Notes: a model not told the origin generated them from the letters alone. 64,000 nt of DNA from UBA1764 sp045642565 (GCA_045642565.1 JAZUJE010000013.1:1-64000); one strand, 5' to 3'; shown: positions 26,490 through 36,653, counted from the stretch's first letter. Numbers and translations are program-made.

Positions 26490-27196
26490 TTAACTCTCCT
26501 TACTATATCATCAAACATTGCGCTTTTTGAACTTGATATATATATATTATCTTCGGATTTAACATCAGAAATTAAATTAGAAGCTTCTAATATTTCTTTA
26601 GTCTTTTGTGCCAATGCTTCTGCCGGATCAACAATAGCAAGACGTGGATACAAACGTTTAATATCATCCTTTATAAACGGATAGTGTGTACAGCCAAGTA
26701 TCAGCACATCTAAACTATCTACAAAGCCGTCAAGGTTTTCTTTTATAACAGTATCAGGAACTTTTCCAGCATCCTCTATATATGGGACAAAATCCGGAGT
26801 CGCTTTCGCAATGAATGGATACGCTTTAGAATTTACTGTGGCTTCAGTAGCGATTACTCCAATTTTCTTGTTAGCATACTTTTTATTTACAATTTCTATC
26901 GCAGGCTCTATTATTCCTATAATCGGGACATTAAATTCAGCCTTTAAACTTTCTAATGCCACAGCCGAAATTGTATTGCAAGCTATAGACAACGATTTGC
27001 ACCCCATGTCGATAAGCTTAGCCGCTATTTCTTTTGAGAACTCAATAATCTGTTCAGGATTTCTGCTTCCATATGGAGCACGTCCCGTATCCCCAAAATA
27101 TATTATTTTTTCGTTTGGCAATGCCCTTGAAATTGATGGCACACATGATAGACCGCCAACACCACTGTCAAAGACACCAATAGGATTATTTTTCAT
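26477..27196 (-). CDS. murI: Glutamate racemase
   Basis: This 239-aa enzyme makes D-glutamate for peptidoglycan. Both catalytic cysteines are present, in SIACNTISA and LGCTHYPF. The N-terminal FDSGVGGLS motif and YFGDTGRAPYG segment are typical. The length is slightly short (usual about 260) because the C-terminus is compact, with no sign of truncation. It overlaps EamA by 11 nt and the LUD gene by 13 nt. Its place in the operon with cls, ltaS and PAP2 genes fits cell-envelope synthesis. Confidence 0.94.
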   Translation of the reverse strand: MKNNPIGVFDSGVGGLSCVPSISRALPNEKIIYFGDTGRAPYGSRNPEQIIEFSKEIAAKLIDMGCKSLSIACNTISAVALESLKAEFNVPIIGIIEPAIEIVNKKYANKKIGVIATEATVNSKAYPFIAKATPDFVPYIEDAGKVPDTVIKENLDGFVDSLDVLILGCTHYPFIKDDIKRLYPRLAIVDPAEALAQKTKEILEASNLISDVKSEDNIYISSSKSAMFDDIVRRVKCTI

Positions 27197-28037
27197 CTTT
27201 CAAACCCAACAAACACCAAATAGTTACAGTCGCTATAACAATAACTCCACCAATAACAGTTAATATTCCGGGCATCTCATGGGCAAATAGTGCAACCCAC
27301 ACAGGATTCAGTAATGGCTCAACAGCGCCCAACAAAGAACAAGCAAAAGGTGGACATGTTTTTGATGACAAATTCAGTAAAATGTATGGTATCCCAAGTT
27401 GAACAACTCCAAGCACAATCATAAACAATACAGCTTTTCCATTGATAGTATTTTCTGTAAAGCTCAGAAACGGAATTCCAATTATAGCAGTAAACAAATG
27501 TCCAAACAGTGTTCCGTTAATTCTATCAACATCACCACTATTACCCATACAAATATACATAAGACCCATCATAAAGCCTGCAAAAATTGCGACACAATTT
27601 CCAAGCAAACTTCCGGCCTCCATGCCGCTAAGAAAACACAACGCTATGCCAAACAGCGTGACTAAAGCAGCAATTGCATCAATTTTTTTAATCTTTTCTT
27701 TATAAACAAACACCGAAAGTAGCATTATCCACACAGGTGTTGTAAATTGAAGTACTATCGCATTTGCAGCAGTGGTTAATTTATTTGAAACTACAAATGC
27801 TAAGAAAAGGACGCACATAAACAACGCATTCAAAATAACTGTCTTGTTTATGCAAAATCTTATTTTTGCAACAAGCATATAGATTGCGGTTGTAAGACCT
27901 GCAAACAATCCTCGAAAGCCGGCAATTACGAACCCGTTAGCGTCTATTAACTTTATAAACAGACCGGCAATACTCCATAAACTTGCGCATACAAGCATCT
28001 CCAGTATTCCGACTGTTTTTGGTTCTAACTTTCTCAC
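27186..28037 (-). CDS. EamA/DMT-superfamily transporter
   Basis: This 283-aa membrane protein has ten hydrophobic segments arranged as two EamA repeats (about 8-135 and 150-280). It begins VGILEMLVCASLWSIAGLFIK, typical of drug/metabolite exporters. The substrate is unknown; family members export amino acids, purines or take up riboflavin. It overlaps malQ by 4 nt and murI by 11 nt, so it is clearly co-translated in the operon. Confidence 0.88.
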   Translation of the reverse strand: MRKLEPKTVGILEMLVCASLWSIAGLFIKLIDANGFVIAGFRGLFAGLTTAIYMLVAKIRFCINKTVILNALFMCVLFLAFVVSNKLTTAANAIVLQFTTPVWIMLLSVFVYKEKIKKIDAIAALVTLFGIALCFLSGMEAGSLLGNCVAIFAGFMMGLMYICMGNSGDVDRINGTLFGHLFTAIIGIPFLSFTENTINGKAVLFMIVLGVVQLGIPYILLNLSSKTCPPFACSLLGAVEPLLNPVWVALFAHEMPGILTVIGGVIVIATVTIWCLLGLKDEK

Positions 28038-29404
28038 TTTGCCCTTCCGTACATATCTGTTAAATAAGCTATCTTTTCTGCAAGATCCTTTGTTATTTGA
28101 TTCTTTGTTATCCTAAATGTCCAGTTGCCAAGAGCTACTCCTGGAACATTAATTCTTGCTTCCTTGCCAAGTCCTAAATAATCTTGTAATTGAGCAACGA
28201 ACAAATTCGCTCTTGAAGCCATTCCAAGTTTTATAACGCCCCAATTAAAATCTTGCGTTCCGCAGTTGCAATATTCCATAGCAAAATTTAATTCTTCTTT
28301 TGTAGCTTCATCTTTCCATTGCATTACCGGAGCATTATCATGAGTCCCGACATAGCACACGCAATTTGGGTCGGTATAATTATGTGGCAAATACGAGCTC
28401 TTTGCTCTTGGATCAAATGCAAATTCGAGAACTTTCATTCCCGGAAGCCCGGAATCTTTTAATAAAGTCCTTACGCTATCTGTAAGTATGCCAAGGTCTT
28501 CAGCTATAAAATGCTCTTTGCCAAACCAATTGCAAATTACACCAACAAAATCTATTCCGGGACCTTGAATCCAACGTCCATTCTTTGCAGTGGTTTCTTG
28601 ATATGGAACTGCCCAATAACTATCAAAACCGCGGAAATGATCAATACGCACCATATCAAACAAACGAAGAGTGCCATCAATTCGTCTTATCCACCAGCCA
28701 AAGCCATCGTTCTTCATTTTTTCCCAATTATATAAAGGGTTTCCCCACAATTGTCCATCTTCATTAAAATAATCAGGTGGAACTCCGGCAACCTCTGTTG
28801 GAAGATTTTTTTCATCAAGCATAAAAAAGTGAGGCTCCGCATATACATCAGCTGAGTCTAAAGGAACATATACCGGCACATCACCTATAAGCTTAATTCC
28901 CTTTTCGTTTGCATATTTCTTAAGTTTTGCCCATTGCTTATAAAAATGGTATTGAACAAATTTATAATATTCCTTACATTCGCCCTCTTTATTACTCATA
29001 AATTCTGAATAACTGTCGAGCCATGCTGCATCAAACGAATAATCCTCTGTATTATGTTCAAAAGCATATTTTAGAACTTTATGTTTTGCATCGAACAACT
29101 TACCATAATCTATTTGCGATGGATTATTTCCAAAATCAATAGCATCTAAATCTAATCCTGCGAGCAAGCCTTCTTCGGCCAGGATATCAAGGTCTATAAA
29201 AGCAGGATTTCCCGCAAACGAAGAGAAACAACAGTATGGTGAATTCCCGTATCCTGTGTGATTAATAGGTAGCATTTGCCAATAGCTTTGCTTAGCATCT
29301 ACCAAGAAATCTATAAAATTGTATGCCTCTTGTCCTAAGCTTCCGCAACCATACTTTGATGGTAAAGAAAACACAGGAAGAAGTATTCCACTTGATCTTT
29401 CCAT
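28034..29404 (-). CDS. malQ: 4-alpha-glucanotransferase (amylomaltase)
   Basis: This 456-aa GH77 enzyme rearranges alpha-1,4-glucans. The N-terminus (ERSSGILLPVFSLPSKYGCG) and WQMLPINHTGYGNSPY are standard. The nucleophile region VRIDHFRGFDSYW, the acid/base IAEDLG and the YVGTHDNAP site are intact. It is somewhat shorter than the usual ~500 aa, with no visible break. It sits alone, without glycogen genes, in an operon of envelope and housekeeping genes, directly after rnmV. Confidence 0.93.
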   Translation of the reverse strand: MERSSGILLPVFSLPSKYGCGSLGQEAYNFIDFLVDAKQSYWQMLPINHTGYGNSPYCCFSSFAGNPAFIDLDILAEEGLLAGLDLDAIDFGNNPSQIDYGKLFDAKHKVLKYAFEHNTEDYSFDAAWLDSYSEFMSNKEGECKEYYKFVQYHFYKQWAKLKKYANEKGIKLIGDVPVYVPLDSADVYAEPHFFMLDEKNLPTEVAGVPPDYFNEDGQLWGNPLYNWEKMKNDGFGWWIRRIDGTLRLFDMVRIDHFRGFDSYWAVPYQETTAKNGRWIQGPGIDFVGVICNWFGKEHFIAEDLGILTDSVRTLLKDSGLPGMKVLEFAFDPRAKSSYLPHNYTDPNCVCYVGTHDNAPVMQWKDEATKEELNFAMEYCNCGTQDFNWGVIKLGMASRANLFVAQLQDYLGLGKEARINVPGVALGNWTFRITKNQITKDLAEKIAYLTDMYGRAK

Positions 29405-29405
29405 A

Positions 29406-29921
29406 TTACTTCAATAATTTTTCATCTACATTCATATAATTTATTTTCTTTAAAAATGCTTTGGCATTACCAAAACCTATACCAAGTTTTGCTCCAAGTT
29501 CTTCTCTTTTCTTTGCACTATCAGATTTGCCAACCAAACCAAGCCTATCCATATCAGCCATAGTATATTTATTTATACCGCCAATACTTGCGGATGCAGC
29601 CGTAAGAGCAGCAACTATATTTTGAGTAGTAGCATTTTCAATCCCTATGTCGTCATCCTTTTGCGCCTGAGCCTTTGTTAAAAATGCCTGCTTTGCATCA
29701 GGAAATAAAGACAAGAGTTTTTCTCTGATTTTTAACCCTGCATGATCCGGATCTGTAAAGATTATTATTCCACATTTATTGTATGCTGTTGAAATCTCAT
29801 CTATAGTATCTTGACTTATACCATAGCCATGTGTGCAAATAACATTTGCATCAACCGCAGCCAATACTGCACTTTTATCATCTCGTCCTTCGACTACTAT
29901 AGTTTCTTTAATTCTATTCAT
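29406..29921 (-). CDS. rnmV: Ribonuclease M5
   Basis: This 171-aa TOPRIM-domain enzyme matures 5S rRNA in Firmicutes. Residues 1-90 hold the TOPRIM motifs VVEGRDDKSAV and ITDPDHAGLK. The C-terminal part (LGLVGKSDSAKKREELGAKLGIG) is the RNase M5-specific RNA-binding region. It overlaps surE by 8 nt. In many Firmicutes rnmV neighbours ksgA, but here it does not. Confidence 0.93.
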   Translation of the reverse strand: MNRIKETIVVEGRDDKSAVLAAVDANVICTHGYGISQDTIDEISTAYNKCGIIIFTDPDHAGLKIREKLLSLFPDAKQAFLTKAQAQKDDDIGIENATTQNIVAALTAASASIGGINKYTMADMDRLGLVGKSDSAKKREELGAKLGIGFGNAKAFLKKINYMNVDEKLLK

Positions 29922-30702
29922 AAAACTTTATGCCTAAATCACGAATGCTCTGCAATGAAGATTCATTATACGGGAATAAGTCGCATGGTGTTAATGTAAC
30001 ATATCCATCATTTCCACATACAGAATCCCAATTTTCATCAGCTTTGTTATTGTTTTCAACGCCACCATCAAATTTCAAATCAATGCTGCCATCAGCATTG
30101 ATAGTCGTTTTATATCCCAGGCCATAATCCATTGGCCCCTGCTTGCAAACTTTTGTCCCTTTAATTTCTTCAGCAGGAAGATCTGGAATATTTACATTTA
30201 AAACTGTTGTGTATGGGAGCTTTTTATATGCTTTCTTTATAACGGCAGGAACAACTTCTTTGAAATGTTCAAAATGTACCGCATCCTCATTACACAAACT
30301 AAATGCTATAGATTGAGTAAAACATACGCTTGCTTCTCTTGCGGCAGCTAAAGTTCCACTATAAAAAATGTCGCTTCCCCAATTCGAGCCATGATTTATG
30401 CCAGTGCATACCAAATCTGCCGGAGTTCCGGCTTCTCTAAGAAGATAAAGCCCTATACGAATACAGTCAGCAGGAACACCGGAACACGAATATGCCCATT
30501 TTACCTTTTCGTTAAATCCTGTTGGAATCATAGCTTTGATACGTACAGAATTATTTAATGTTAATGCGTGCCCGCAACATGAGCGCTGGGTGTCCGGAGC
30601 AACTACATAAATATTAACATCTTCAAGTTGAGCAATAGCGTCAGCTAAAGTATGTATACCCTGTGCATCAATTCCATCATCATTAGAAATTAAAATATTC
30701 AT
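29914..30702 (-). CDS. surE: 5'/3'-nucleotidase SurE
   Basis: This 262-aa metal-dependent nucleoside-5'(3')-monophosphate phosphatase has the family start MNILISNDDGIDAQG with the metal-binding NDDG, then SGVPADCIRIGL and GINHGSNWG. The ATG at 30702 is preferred over an in-frame start 18 nt upstream, because AAGGAAGAAG lies just before it and the family begins MxIL. It overlaps ybaK by 4 nt and rnmV by 8 nt. Confidence 0.94.
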   Translation of the reverse strand: MNILISNDDGIDAQGIHTLADAIAQLEDVNIYVVAPDTQRSCCGHALTLNNSVRIKAMIPTGFNEKVKWAYSCSGVPADCIRIGLYLLREAGTPADLVCTGINHGSNWGSDIFYSGTLAAAREASVCFTQSIAFSLCNEDAVHFEHFKEVVPAVIKKAYKKLPYTTVLNVNIPDLPAEEIKGTKVCKQGPMDYGLGYKTTINADGSIDLKFDGGVENNNKADENWDSVCGNDGYVTLTPCDLFPYNESSLQSIRDLGIKFYE

Positions 30703-31172
30703 TGTTCTTCTTCCTTGCAAACATCAATCCATACGCCATTTGTTGCAGCTACAAGTTCATCAATTGTAAAACCAACTGCTGAATTTGGAGTGCCGGCGGC
30801 CGGGAAAACAGTTTCATACTTTTTCAAGCTTATATCTAAAAAGACTTTAACTCCGGCAGGCAATCCAAACGGACATACACCACCAACAGGATGCCCTGTT
30901 ATTTCATGAGCTTCTTCAAAGCCAAGCATTTTTGCTTTGCATCCGAAATATTCTTTATATTTATGATTATCAATTCGAGCTGTCCCCATGATAACAATAA
31001 CAATATTAGTACCATCCTTAAGCTGCAAAGCGATCGTCTTGGCGATTTCACCTGGTTGGCGATTCAAAGCTTGCGCAGCAAGTTCAACAGTAGCACTGCT
31101 CTCAGATAATAAGATTATTTCATTTTTAATTCCTTTAAGCTTAAAATAGTCCTGAACTTCTTTTAATCCCAT
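30699..31172 (-). CDS. YbaK/EbsC-family aminoacyl-tRNA deacylase
   Basis: This 157-aa single-domain protein is of the INS/YbaK editing superfamily, which hydrolyses mischarged Cys-tRNA-Pro or related species in trans. The body matches the clostridial ProX/YbaK-like group (GEIAKTIALQLKDG, then EAHEITGHPVGGVCPFGLP). The GHPVGGVCPFG loop is the family signature. It abuts the PAP2 gene and overlaps surE by 4 nt. The exact tRNA specificity cannot be read from the sequence. Confidence 0.88.
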   Translation of the reverse strand: MGLKEVQDYFKLKGIKNEIILLSESSATVELAAQALNRQPGEIAKTIALQLKDGTNIVIVIMGTARIDNHKYKEYFGCKAKMLGFEEAHEITGHPVGGVCPFGLPAGVKVFLDISLKKYETVFPAAGTPNSAVGFTIDELVAATNGVWIDVCKEEEQ

Positions 31173-32075
31173 TTACTTATCCTCGCTTTTTTCAATACGC
31201 TTAAATAACATAGGATACAAACCCAATGTGATAAAGCTTCCTATCGAATACCTGATAACTCTAACAAGTATACTTGTACCAAGAACAAATTTTAGGCCTT
31301 GTGCAAATAACAAGAACACCCCTATTCCAAGTACAATCCTTACAATAATATATTTTATATTTCTGGTTTCAGAAAATTTTACATATTTTTGTTCAAACCA
31401 AAAACCAAAGCAAGCTCCAAGAAGAAGTGCAAAGCCACTGAAGAAATCTTCAGTTTGGCAGTAAAAAAGTCCTGGTATTCCCGTAGCTAAAATAATAAAG
31501 TTTACTACATTTTCATTTTTAATTTTAGAATACAAAAATGGTAATAGCATTAAAACTATTGCTCCAATTGCCCAGCCCGCAAGAACATCTGTAGGATAAT
31601 GAGCTCCGACACAAAATCTAGAAACGCCTATCAATATAGGGAGTGCAAGTCCAAGTATTTTAGTCCACTTTTTATTTAACACTTTACCAACAAACGGATA
31701 TGCAGCAGTGCTACATGCCGAATGCGCACTAGGAAAAGAGTACCCTTGCGCTAACATATCATATGCATCTTCTGTTGGTGAAGGAGGAATAAGTATCTCA
31801 ATGTCTTTATGTGCGAAATATGGTCTAATTCTGAAAAATACATTTTTAATCATAGGAGCCCAGATTAAGACCGACATTAAATTAATGCATAATCTTTTTC
31901 CAAGAGTTTTATTTCCTGAAAAATAAAAGATCATAACTATTGCAACTAAAGGATATTCCTGCCCAAGTAAAGACAAAAATTTAGATAAAAGTATTCCAAA
32001 CGCACCAAAGTGAGATTGAATTAATCTTATTAATGCAATTTCCCATTCAAAGTAAAATACATTTCCCGCAAGCAT
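31173..32075 (-). CDS. PAP2-family lipid phosphatase
   Basis: This 300-aa integral membrane phosphatase shows all three PAP2 motifs: KNVFFRIRP, PSAHS and SRFCVGAHYPTD. About eight hydrophobic segments are present; those after residue 200 are an extra C-terminal membrane region beyond the core domain. Probable substrates are phosphatidic acid, phosphatidylglycerophosphate or undecaprenyl pyrophosphate. It overlaps the GT2-GtrA gene by 1 nt and follows ltaS and cls, so a part in envelope-lipid turnover is likely. Confidence 0.9.
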   Translation of the reverse strand: MLAGNVFYFEWEIALIRLIQSHFGAFGILLSKFLSLLGQEYPLVAIVMIFYFSGNKTLGKRLCINLMSVLIWAPMIKNVFFRIRPYFAHKDIEILIPPSPTEDAYDMLAQGYSFPSAHSACSTAAYPFVGKVLNKKWTKILGLALPILIGVSRFCVGAHYPTDVLAGWAIGAIVLMLLPFLYSKIKNENVVNFIILATGIPGLFYCQTEDFFSGFALLLGACFGFWFEQKYVKFSETRNIKYIIVRIVLGIGVFLLFAQGLKFVLGTSILVRVIRYSIGSFITLGLYPMLFKRIEKSEDK

Positions 32076-33181
32076 TATTTAAAAACCCACTCTCTTTGCA
32101 CTTTATAGCTAATCATAAATAAAATAACATCTACAAACAACTTAATCACAGTTCTTCCGATTCCTTCCGTTCCAAACAAAAAGCTTATACCCGAGACTGC
32201 CAATGTTGAAGCTCCTAACAAGCACACAGCCAATGCATAGTACTTAACAATCGAAAGCTTAGATGTTTTTCTATCGCCAAATACAGCTTTTCTATTATAA
32301 AAATAATTGAATAGCGATGAACAAACGCGAGCCACAAAAGTTGCGATAAACACAGAACCTATAATTACCAGGAAATCGGCATCTTGCTTTCGCTCAAAGA
32401 CTTTTGTAACAATCCAATTAAATAGCGTAAACAACCCTAAGTCAATCACTGTTGACAACAAGGATCCGATTATGAATTTCAGTAATCTTGGGCCTCCGAA
32501 TTTAAACAAAGGTTTGTAAATTTTTATAGAATCAGAAACTACCTTATAATGTGATCCTTTATTACTATCTGCTTCATATACTGTTGAGATAGCTTGTTCG
32601 CTAAAATGAATATCATGTGCTTTCATATAAAGCAAAACATTCGTCTCATATTCAAAACGAGCCCCTTCAACATCAACCAATTCATTTAAATATCTCATCG
32701 GAATTGCTCTAAGGCCGGTTTGTGTATCTGATAGTTTTATTCCACATAAAAAGTTATAAACAAAAATGCTTATTTTATTACCCGCCTTATTGCGAGCCGG
32801 AACACTTTTATCACTAAAATCCCTGCACCCAAGAACAATTTCATTGCGGGTGCGCATTGCAAGAGCAGTTTTTACACAGTCTTCCGGTAAATGTTGTCCA
32901 TCTCCATCAGCAGTAACAACACCTATTGCATCTGGAAAATGATCAATAATGTACTTAAAGCCATACTTTAAGGCATAACCTTTTCCTTGGTTATTATCAT
33001 ATCCAATAACTGTTACTCCATCTAATTTGGATAACTGCTCAAACGGTTCCATATATGCTAAATCTGACCCATCGTTTACTAATAAAATATTAGTAAAACC
33101 GGCCGCAAGCATTCCGTTAACCGTGCGTATTAATTTTTCATTTGGATTCAATGACGGAATCAGTAAAACAATATCTTTCAT
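32075..33181 (-). CDS. GT2 glycosyltransferase fused to a GtrA-like membrane domain
   Basis: This is a 368-aa fusion. Residues about 1-225 are a dolichyl-phosphate-mannose-synthase-like GT2 domain (VLLIPSLNPNEKL, DGDGQHLPEDC as the metal motif, SDTQTGLRAIP). Residues about 230-368 are a GtrA domain with four hydrophobic segments (FIIGSLLSTVIDLGLFTLFNW). Such proteins move a sugar to undecaprenyl phosphate and flip it for wall or teichoic-acid decoration. The gene overlaps ltaS by 1 nt, which supports glycosylation of a lipoteichoic-acid-like polymer. Confidence 0.9.
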   Translation of the reverse strand: MKDIVLLIPSLNPNEKLIRTVNGMLAAGFTNILLVNDGSDLAYMEPFEQLSKLDGVTVIGYDNNQGKGYALKYGFKYIIDHFPDAIGVVTADGDGQHLPEDCVKTALAMRTRNEIVLGCRDFSDKSVPARNKAGNKISIFVYNFLCGIKLSDTQTGLRAIPMRYLNELVDVEGARFEYETNVLLYMKAHDIHFSEQAISTVYEADSNKGSHYKVVSDSIKIYKPLFKFGGPRLLKFIIGSLLSTVIDLGLFTLFNWIVTKVFERKQDADFLVIIGSVFIATFVARVCSSLFNYFYNRKAVFGDRKTSKLSIVKYYALAVCLLGASTLAVSGISFLFGTEGIGRTVIKLFVDVILFMISYKVQREWVFK

Positions 33182-35184
33182 TATTTCCCCATAACATGTC
33201 TATAATAATCTAAATAAAGTATATTATTTGAAAGAACAAACTTATTTTTTACATAATACAAATAAGATTCAAGTTCTTCATCTGACATTTGTGCACCGGT
33301 TCTGTGAAATAGCTTTCCGGTGTTTATGTTATAATAAAAATCTTTTGTTGCAAAACTTCTATCTTCAAAGACAGCTATGTGTTTTGAGTTTGAAAAAGCA
33401 TCTACACCCATAAGCAGTCGTGAATCATAATCTATACCCATTAAATTGAGCAATGTAGGCAAAATGTCAAGTTCAGAGATTGTATCGTTAACTACAATTT
33501 GGTCTTCATCGCGCATTGACGGAGTCCACATAATAAGACACCCTTTATGTGTATTAACTTCCCGCATATCATTATTAGGAGCGAGATTCTTCCCTGCCAG
33601 CTCTGACAATGTATTTATGCCTAAACCGTAAGGATAATGATCCGGAGCTATCACAATTAATGTATTGTCTAAAACCCCAGCATCATCCAAAGAATCAATC
33701 ATATAATTCAAAGCCGCTTCAAGTTCATAATTGCAAGCAACATAGGCTTTTGTTGGGTATGAATAATTTAAATCTTTTACGACATCTTTATTTTTAATTG
33801 CTATTTGATTAGTTTCAAAATTGTACGCCATGTGTCCGCTAAATGTTAAAAAGTAGGCATAAAATTGACCTATCCTTCCAGCACTATTTCGTTTAAGCAA
33901 ATCAGGCATAGCTTGCTGCATTAATTCCAAATCAGATGTAGGCCAATACGGACTATATTCCAAACCATCATTCATTGTCACCATTTCAAAACCGAAATTA
34001 CCATGGGTTAAATTTCTATTGTAATATGATGCTAAATAATTGTGATAAAATACAGTTCTGACGCCCTTCTTTTTCAGCTCATTTGCAAGTGTAAAAGGCT
34101 CATAATTCTTTTGCGAAGCTGTGCAGCTGTTATATTCTCTAAAATGATTGAACCCAGATCCTGTCGGAGCAAACAACGTCTCATCAGGAATAAGGCTCGT
34201 CAAAAAAGCATATTCCGAATTTGATGTATTGTTATTATTGCAGCTATAGTAATCAGTGAATTGTATTCCTTCACTTGCAAGTTTATACAAGGTCGGAGTT
34301 AACTTTTCATCAATCAGATAAGGAGAAAACGACTCGCAAAGTATGGTTATAACATTATAATCCTTGTATTTTCCCGTATATTCATTCTTCAAGCTTGGAG
34401 TTTGTGTTTTAAAATACTCATCAAGCTCCTTAAGCTTTGAATCATTCGTGCTTTTAATTAGGGCATCGAAATCTATATCTAAAGCATTATAGCCATATGC
34501 ATTTTCTTCAGAATCATTACTATTATCCGTGCTTCCATCTAAGTTAGCTACTGTGGCAAGCTGCAAATTTTCTCCTGATATTATATTTTTAATTTCAAGT
34601 ATGGTTGTTGGAATCGCCCCAAAAAGACCTTCTGATTGTGTGAGTAAAAAATCATTAAAGAAAAGATCTTTTGCGCCATATATAACATCATCTTGTGCTT
34701 CAATAGAACCAACAATTCCAACAAACAGTAAGATGGAAAAAGCAAAGCCATAAGCAATATTTTTTGTCTTATCGCGAGTTTTCAACTTGTTCATCGCTGT
34801 TATCAATCCCAAAACAGATATCGGAATCAAAAGAGCTATGATAAAGACTGCAGATTCTTTAATTCCAATCAATGTTTCTCTAAAGAACTTTGTTATTGCA
34901 GCTCCGCCCATACCAATCTGGGCCACTGATAAGATTGATATAAAAATATGTTGATATACCAAATTTACTGCAAAATACAATGCAATAATACCGCTAACAA
35001 CAAACGATAAAACCTTTCTTGCTTTAGTTTCAAATATTGATACTATTACCCCTGCTACAATACCCAGGAAAATAGAAAATAAAATAATCCAAATGGTAAA
35101 GTTCGGGTTGCCATATACACTGATTCTAAACGCACATTCAGAAACCAGTATTTGAACAATATAAAATAACGAATAAAAAACCAT
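33181..35184 (-). CDS. ltaS: LTA synthase-family membrane sulfatase
   Basis: This 667-aa protein has five N-terminal transmembrane segments (about 1-190) and an extracellular alkaline-phosphatase/sulfatase domain (about 265-600). ITILCESFSP, the catalytic-Thr segment NNTSNSEYAFLTSL and the metal-binding IAPDHYPYG and TPSMRD regions are recognisable. LtaS polymerises glycerol phosphate from phosphatidylglycerol into lipoteichoic acid, but the family also includes primases and phosphoethanolamine transferases. It starts directly after the cls stop. Cardiolipin synthase, a GT2-GtrA protein and PAP2 around it fit a lipid-linked polymer pathway. Confidence 0.88.
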   Translation of the reverse strand: MVFYSLFYIVQILVSECAFRISVYGNPNFTIWIILFSIFLGIVAGVIVSIFETKARKVLSFVVSGIIALYFAVNLVYQHIFISILSVAQIGMGGAAITKFFRETLIGIKESAVFIIALLIPISVLGLITAMNKLKTRDKTKNIAYGFAFSILLFVGIVGSIEAQDDVIYGAKDLFFNDFLLTQSEGLFGAIPTTILEIKNIISGENLQLATVANLDGSTDNSNDSEENAYGYNALDIDFDALIKSTNDSKLKELDEYFKTQTPSLKNEYTGKYKDYNVITILCESFSPYLIDEKLTPTLYKLASEGIQFTDYYSCNNNNTSNSEYAFLTSLIPDETLFAPTGSGFNHFREYNSCTASQKNYEPFTLANELKKKGVRTVFYHNYLASYYNRNLTHGNFGFEMVTMNDGLEYSPYWPTSDLELMQQAMPDLLKRNSAGRIGQFYAYFLTFSGHMAYNFETNQIAIKNKDVVKDLNYSYPTKAYVACNYELEAALNYMIDSLDDAGVLDNTLIVIAPDHYPYGLGINTLSELAGKNLAPNNDMREVNTHKGCLIMWTPSMRDEDQIVVNDTISELDILPTLLNLMGIDYDSRLLMGVDAFSNSKHIAVFEDRSFATKDFYYNINTGKLFHRTGAQMSDEELESYLYYVKNKFVLSNNILYLDYYRHVMGK

Positions 35185-36636
35185 TTAAAAAATGTCCGAT
35201 CCTAAATGCCCAATTGCCTCTTTTAATTTAACTAAATTTGAACGATGCTCATATACCACTTTTGTGAGTTCTCGTGAATGAGAAATATCATTATTAAATA
35301 TTTCACTCATATGCCTTGCAAACCCCTGATCATATATAACAGCGTTAGTTTCAAAACTTAATTTAAAGCTTCTAACATCAAAATTCGCAGATCCTATTGA
35401 TGCCAACTCATCATCCACAACGATAGTTTTTGCATGTAAGAAACCACTATCATAAATGTAAACTTTAACTCCATACTGCAATAACATCCCGACATTCTGA
35501 TATGTAGTCCAATATACAAAAGGATGATCCGGTTGATTTGGAATCATAATTCGAACATCAACCCCTGATAATGCAGCGCTCTTAATTGCTTCGAAGATAC
35601 TCTCATCCGGAACAAAATACGGAGTCTGTATAAAGACACTCCTTTTGGCCGAAGAAATCATTTTTAAATATGCTTGCTTAACTTCAGTTTCATTGCTGTC
35701 AGGCCCAGATGATACAATTTGAATAGCAGTATTTCCATGCAATGTATCATCCGAGTAATCATACTGAGACAATTGCATATTTTCGCCACTTGCAAAACGC
35801 CAATCTAAAACGAAGCGATTATTCAAATCTTCAACACTCATTCCCGACACACGAATATGAGTATCCCTCCATCCGGTAAATTTCTTAGAGATGCCAAGAT
35901 ATTCCAAGCCAACATTATATCCGCCAACATAACCAATACAATTATCAATGGTAACTATCTTTCTGTGATTACGATAATTTAGCTTCCAATTAAATTTAAA
36001 AATCTTCGGAGGGAAAAACAATGCAACCTTTCCACCTGCATTGATAAGACGCTTGTAATGATGCGGCTTTAGCTTATTACACCCTATCGCATCAAGCAAA
36101 AGTCTCACCTCGACACCTTCACGAGCCTTCTCGGTTAAAAGCTTTATCAATTGAGAAGCAACCCGGTCGGGCTTAATAATGAAATACTCTAAATTGATAC
36201 ACTTTTTAGCATCTTTAATATCTGCCATTAAGGCGTCAAACTTATCATTGCCTGATGTATAAATATCTACATCATTGTATTGTGTTAAATAAGATTTCGC
36301 ATATTTTTGATTAAGCAAAATCAAATCTTTCCAATTTTCTGCGCTGATATTTTTAAATTTAAACTCGCCTGTTTTTATCTCTTGCATTTGTGTCGAAAGC
36401 TCATCGTCAGCAATTAATTGCTCATAATTGCTTAGCTTAGACACTTTGTATTTTGCAATATTTTGTGAAAACAAGAAGAATAATATCTGCCCAATTACCG
36501 GCAGCAAAAATAGAACCATAATCCATGCTAAAGTAGCGGAAGATGTTCTTCTTCTGTCAACAAATATAATGCTTAATGCAATAACAAAATTGACGGCATA
36601 TACAATTGTAGGTAAATGTCTAATAATCCCGTCCAT
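35185..36636 (-). CDS. cls: Cardiolipin synthase
   Basis: This 483-aa membrane enzyme joins two phosphatidylglycerols. Two N-terminal hydrophobic segments are followed by two PLD domains with HKD motifs (NHRKIVTIDNCIGYVGG and LHAKTIVVDDELASIGSANF). The length is normal. It is the first of eleven closely spaced genes ending with the LUD gene at 25899. A TATAAT with extended TG lies 8 nt before the ATG and there is no Shine-Dalgarno site, so the operon probably starts with a leaderless mRNA. Confidence 0.95.
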   Translation of the reverse strand: MDGIIRHLPTIVYAVNFVIALSIIFVDRRRTSSATLAWIMVLFLLPVIGQILFFLFSQNIAKYKVSKLSNYEQLIADDELSTQMQEIKTGEFKFKNISAENWKDLILLNQKYAKSYLTQYNDVDIYTSGNDKFDALMADIKDAKKCINLEYFIIKPDRVASQLIKLLTEKAREGVEVRLLLDAIGCNKLKPHHYKRLINAGGKVALFFPPKIFKFNWKLNYRNHRKIVTIDNCIGYVGGYNVGLEYLGISKKFTGWRDTHIRVSGMSVEDLNNRFVLDWRFASGENMQLSQYDYSDDTLHGNTAIQIVSSGPDSNETEVKQAYLKMISSAKRSVFIQTPYFVPDESIFEAIKSAALSGVDVRIMIPNQPDHPFVYWTTYQNVGMLLQYGVKVYIYDSGFLHAKTIVVDDELASIGSANFDVRSFKLSFETNAVIYDQGFARHMSEIFNNDISHSRELTKVVYEHRSNLVKLKEAIGHLGSDIF

Positions 36637-36644
36637 AACAGTTA

Positions 36645-36653
36645 ATTATACCA
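36645..36653 (-). promoter_or_regulatory. Extended -10 promoter of the cls operon
   Basis: On the minus strand TGGTATAAT (TGn extended -10) ends 8 nt before the cls ATG. No good -35 or Shine-Dalgarno site is seen, so the transcript should start within 1-2 nt of the ATG. Confidence 0.65.
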